This document shows, in pieces, positions 5,922 through 6,037 of a stretch of DNA of 6,037 nucleotides (position 1 is the stretch's first letter; each line of letters begins with the position of its first letter). The stretch is taken from contig JANWZY010000183.1 of assembly GCA_025061935.1 (NCBI GenBank), forward strand, positions 1 through 6,037. The letters run 5' to 3'. A program made the position numbers and the translations under genes. The stretch comes from Verrucomicrobiia bacterium (GTDB lineage: Bacteria; Verrucomicrobiota; Verrucomicrobiia; Limisphaerales; DTLC01). The notes under the pieces were generated by a model. It had not been told where the DNA came from, did no database searches, and saw only the letters and a program-made list of their open reading frames with translations.

Positions 5922-6037
5922 GCAATTCGGCCTCAGGGGCTTAACCACACTGTACTGTTAAGCCCGACCTGTTTACCGTGCTCTATCGCCGCAGAAATTG
6001 CGTGCGGGGAAAAATCCGTCGCGCTGTTGGCCTGGCC
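5922..6037 (+). other. Window end, possible start of a gene running off the edge
   Basis: After the hairpin one plus-strand frame is open from 5945 to the last base, with GTG codons at 5978 and 6002. From the second it reads MRGKIRRAVGLA, a basic start followed by small hydrophobic residues that could begin a signal peptide. Twelve to twenty codons are too few to call a gene, and no clear ribosome site is seen. Confidence 0.15.
5937..5965. terminator. Perfect 9-bp hairpin, possible terminator
   Basis: GGGCTTAAC (5937-5945) pairs perfectly with GTTAAGCCC (5957-5965) around the 11-base loop CACACTGTACT. It sits 15 bases after the stop of the 5613-5921 frame, the position expected of a terminator. 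Neither flank carries a T-run, so it would have to work without the usual U-tract, or serve as an mRNA-stabilising or protein-binding site instead. Confidence 0.4.

Overview
The window looks like chromosomal DNA from a GC-rich Gram-negative bacterium. Three things suggest the PVC group, most likely a verrucomicrobium: the 'A-FTLIE' style of prepilin signal, a type II secretion (T2SS) cluster, and a lipoprotein-type isoaspartyl methyltransferase. This placement is an inference from style, not from a marker gene, and I hold it loosely.

Positions 1-4012 are a minus-strand block. Read in its own direction it runs larE (nickel-pincer cofactor sulfurtransferase), an 82-base gap, then gspF, gspH, gspI and gspJ. 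The last four are joined by identical 4-base ATGA stop/start overlaps, so they form one translationally coupled unit. gspJ has no stop before base 1 and leaves the window inside a proline-rich tail. Together these genes supply the inner-membrane platform protein GspF and three minor pseudopilins (H, I, J), which cap or prime a pseudopilus. The major pseudopilin gspG, usually between F and H, is not there. gspE, gspK and the secretin are also not in view.

Positions 4013-4552 lie between the divergent larE and pcm genes. No confident gene is present. On the minus strand a protein-like reading frame broken by one in-frame TGA (4200-4535) may be a decayed small gene.

Positions 4553-5302 (plus strand) encode a protein-L-isoaspartate O-methyltransferase that carries a lipoprotein-like signal peptide, which is unusual for a SAM-dependent repair enzyme.

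Positions 5303-6037 have no recognisable gene. The best candidate is a 102-codon plus-strand frame (5613-5921) followed by a perfect 9-bp hairpin. Several other hairpins occur in this stretch. I found no tRNA, rRNA, CRISPR array, insertion sequence or obvious new defence system. The most notable points are the Ala(-1) pseudopilin signals, the gspG-less F-H-I-J operon, the exported isoaspartyl methyltransferase and the interrupted frame.
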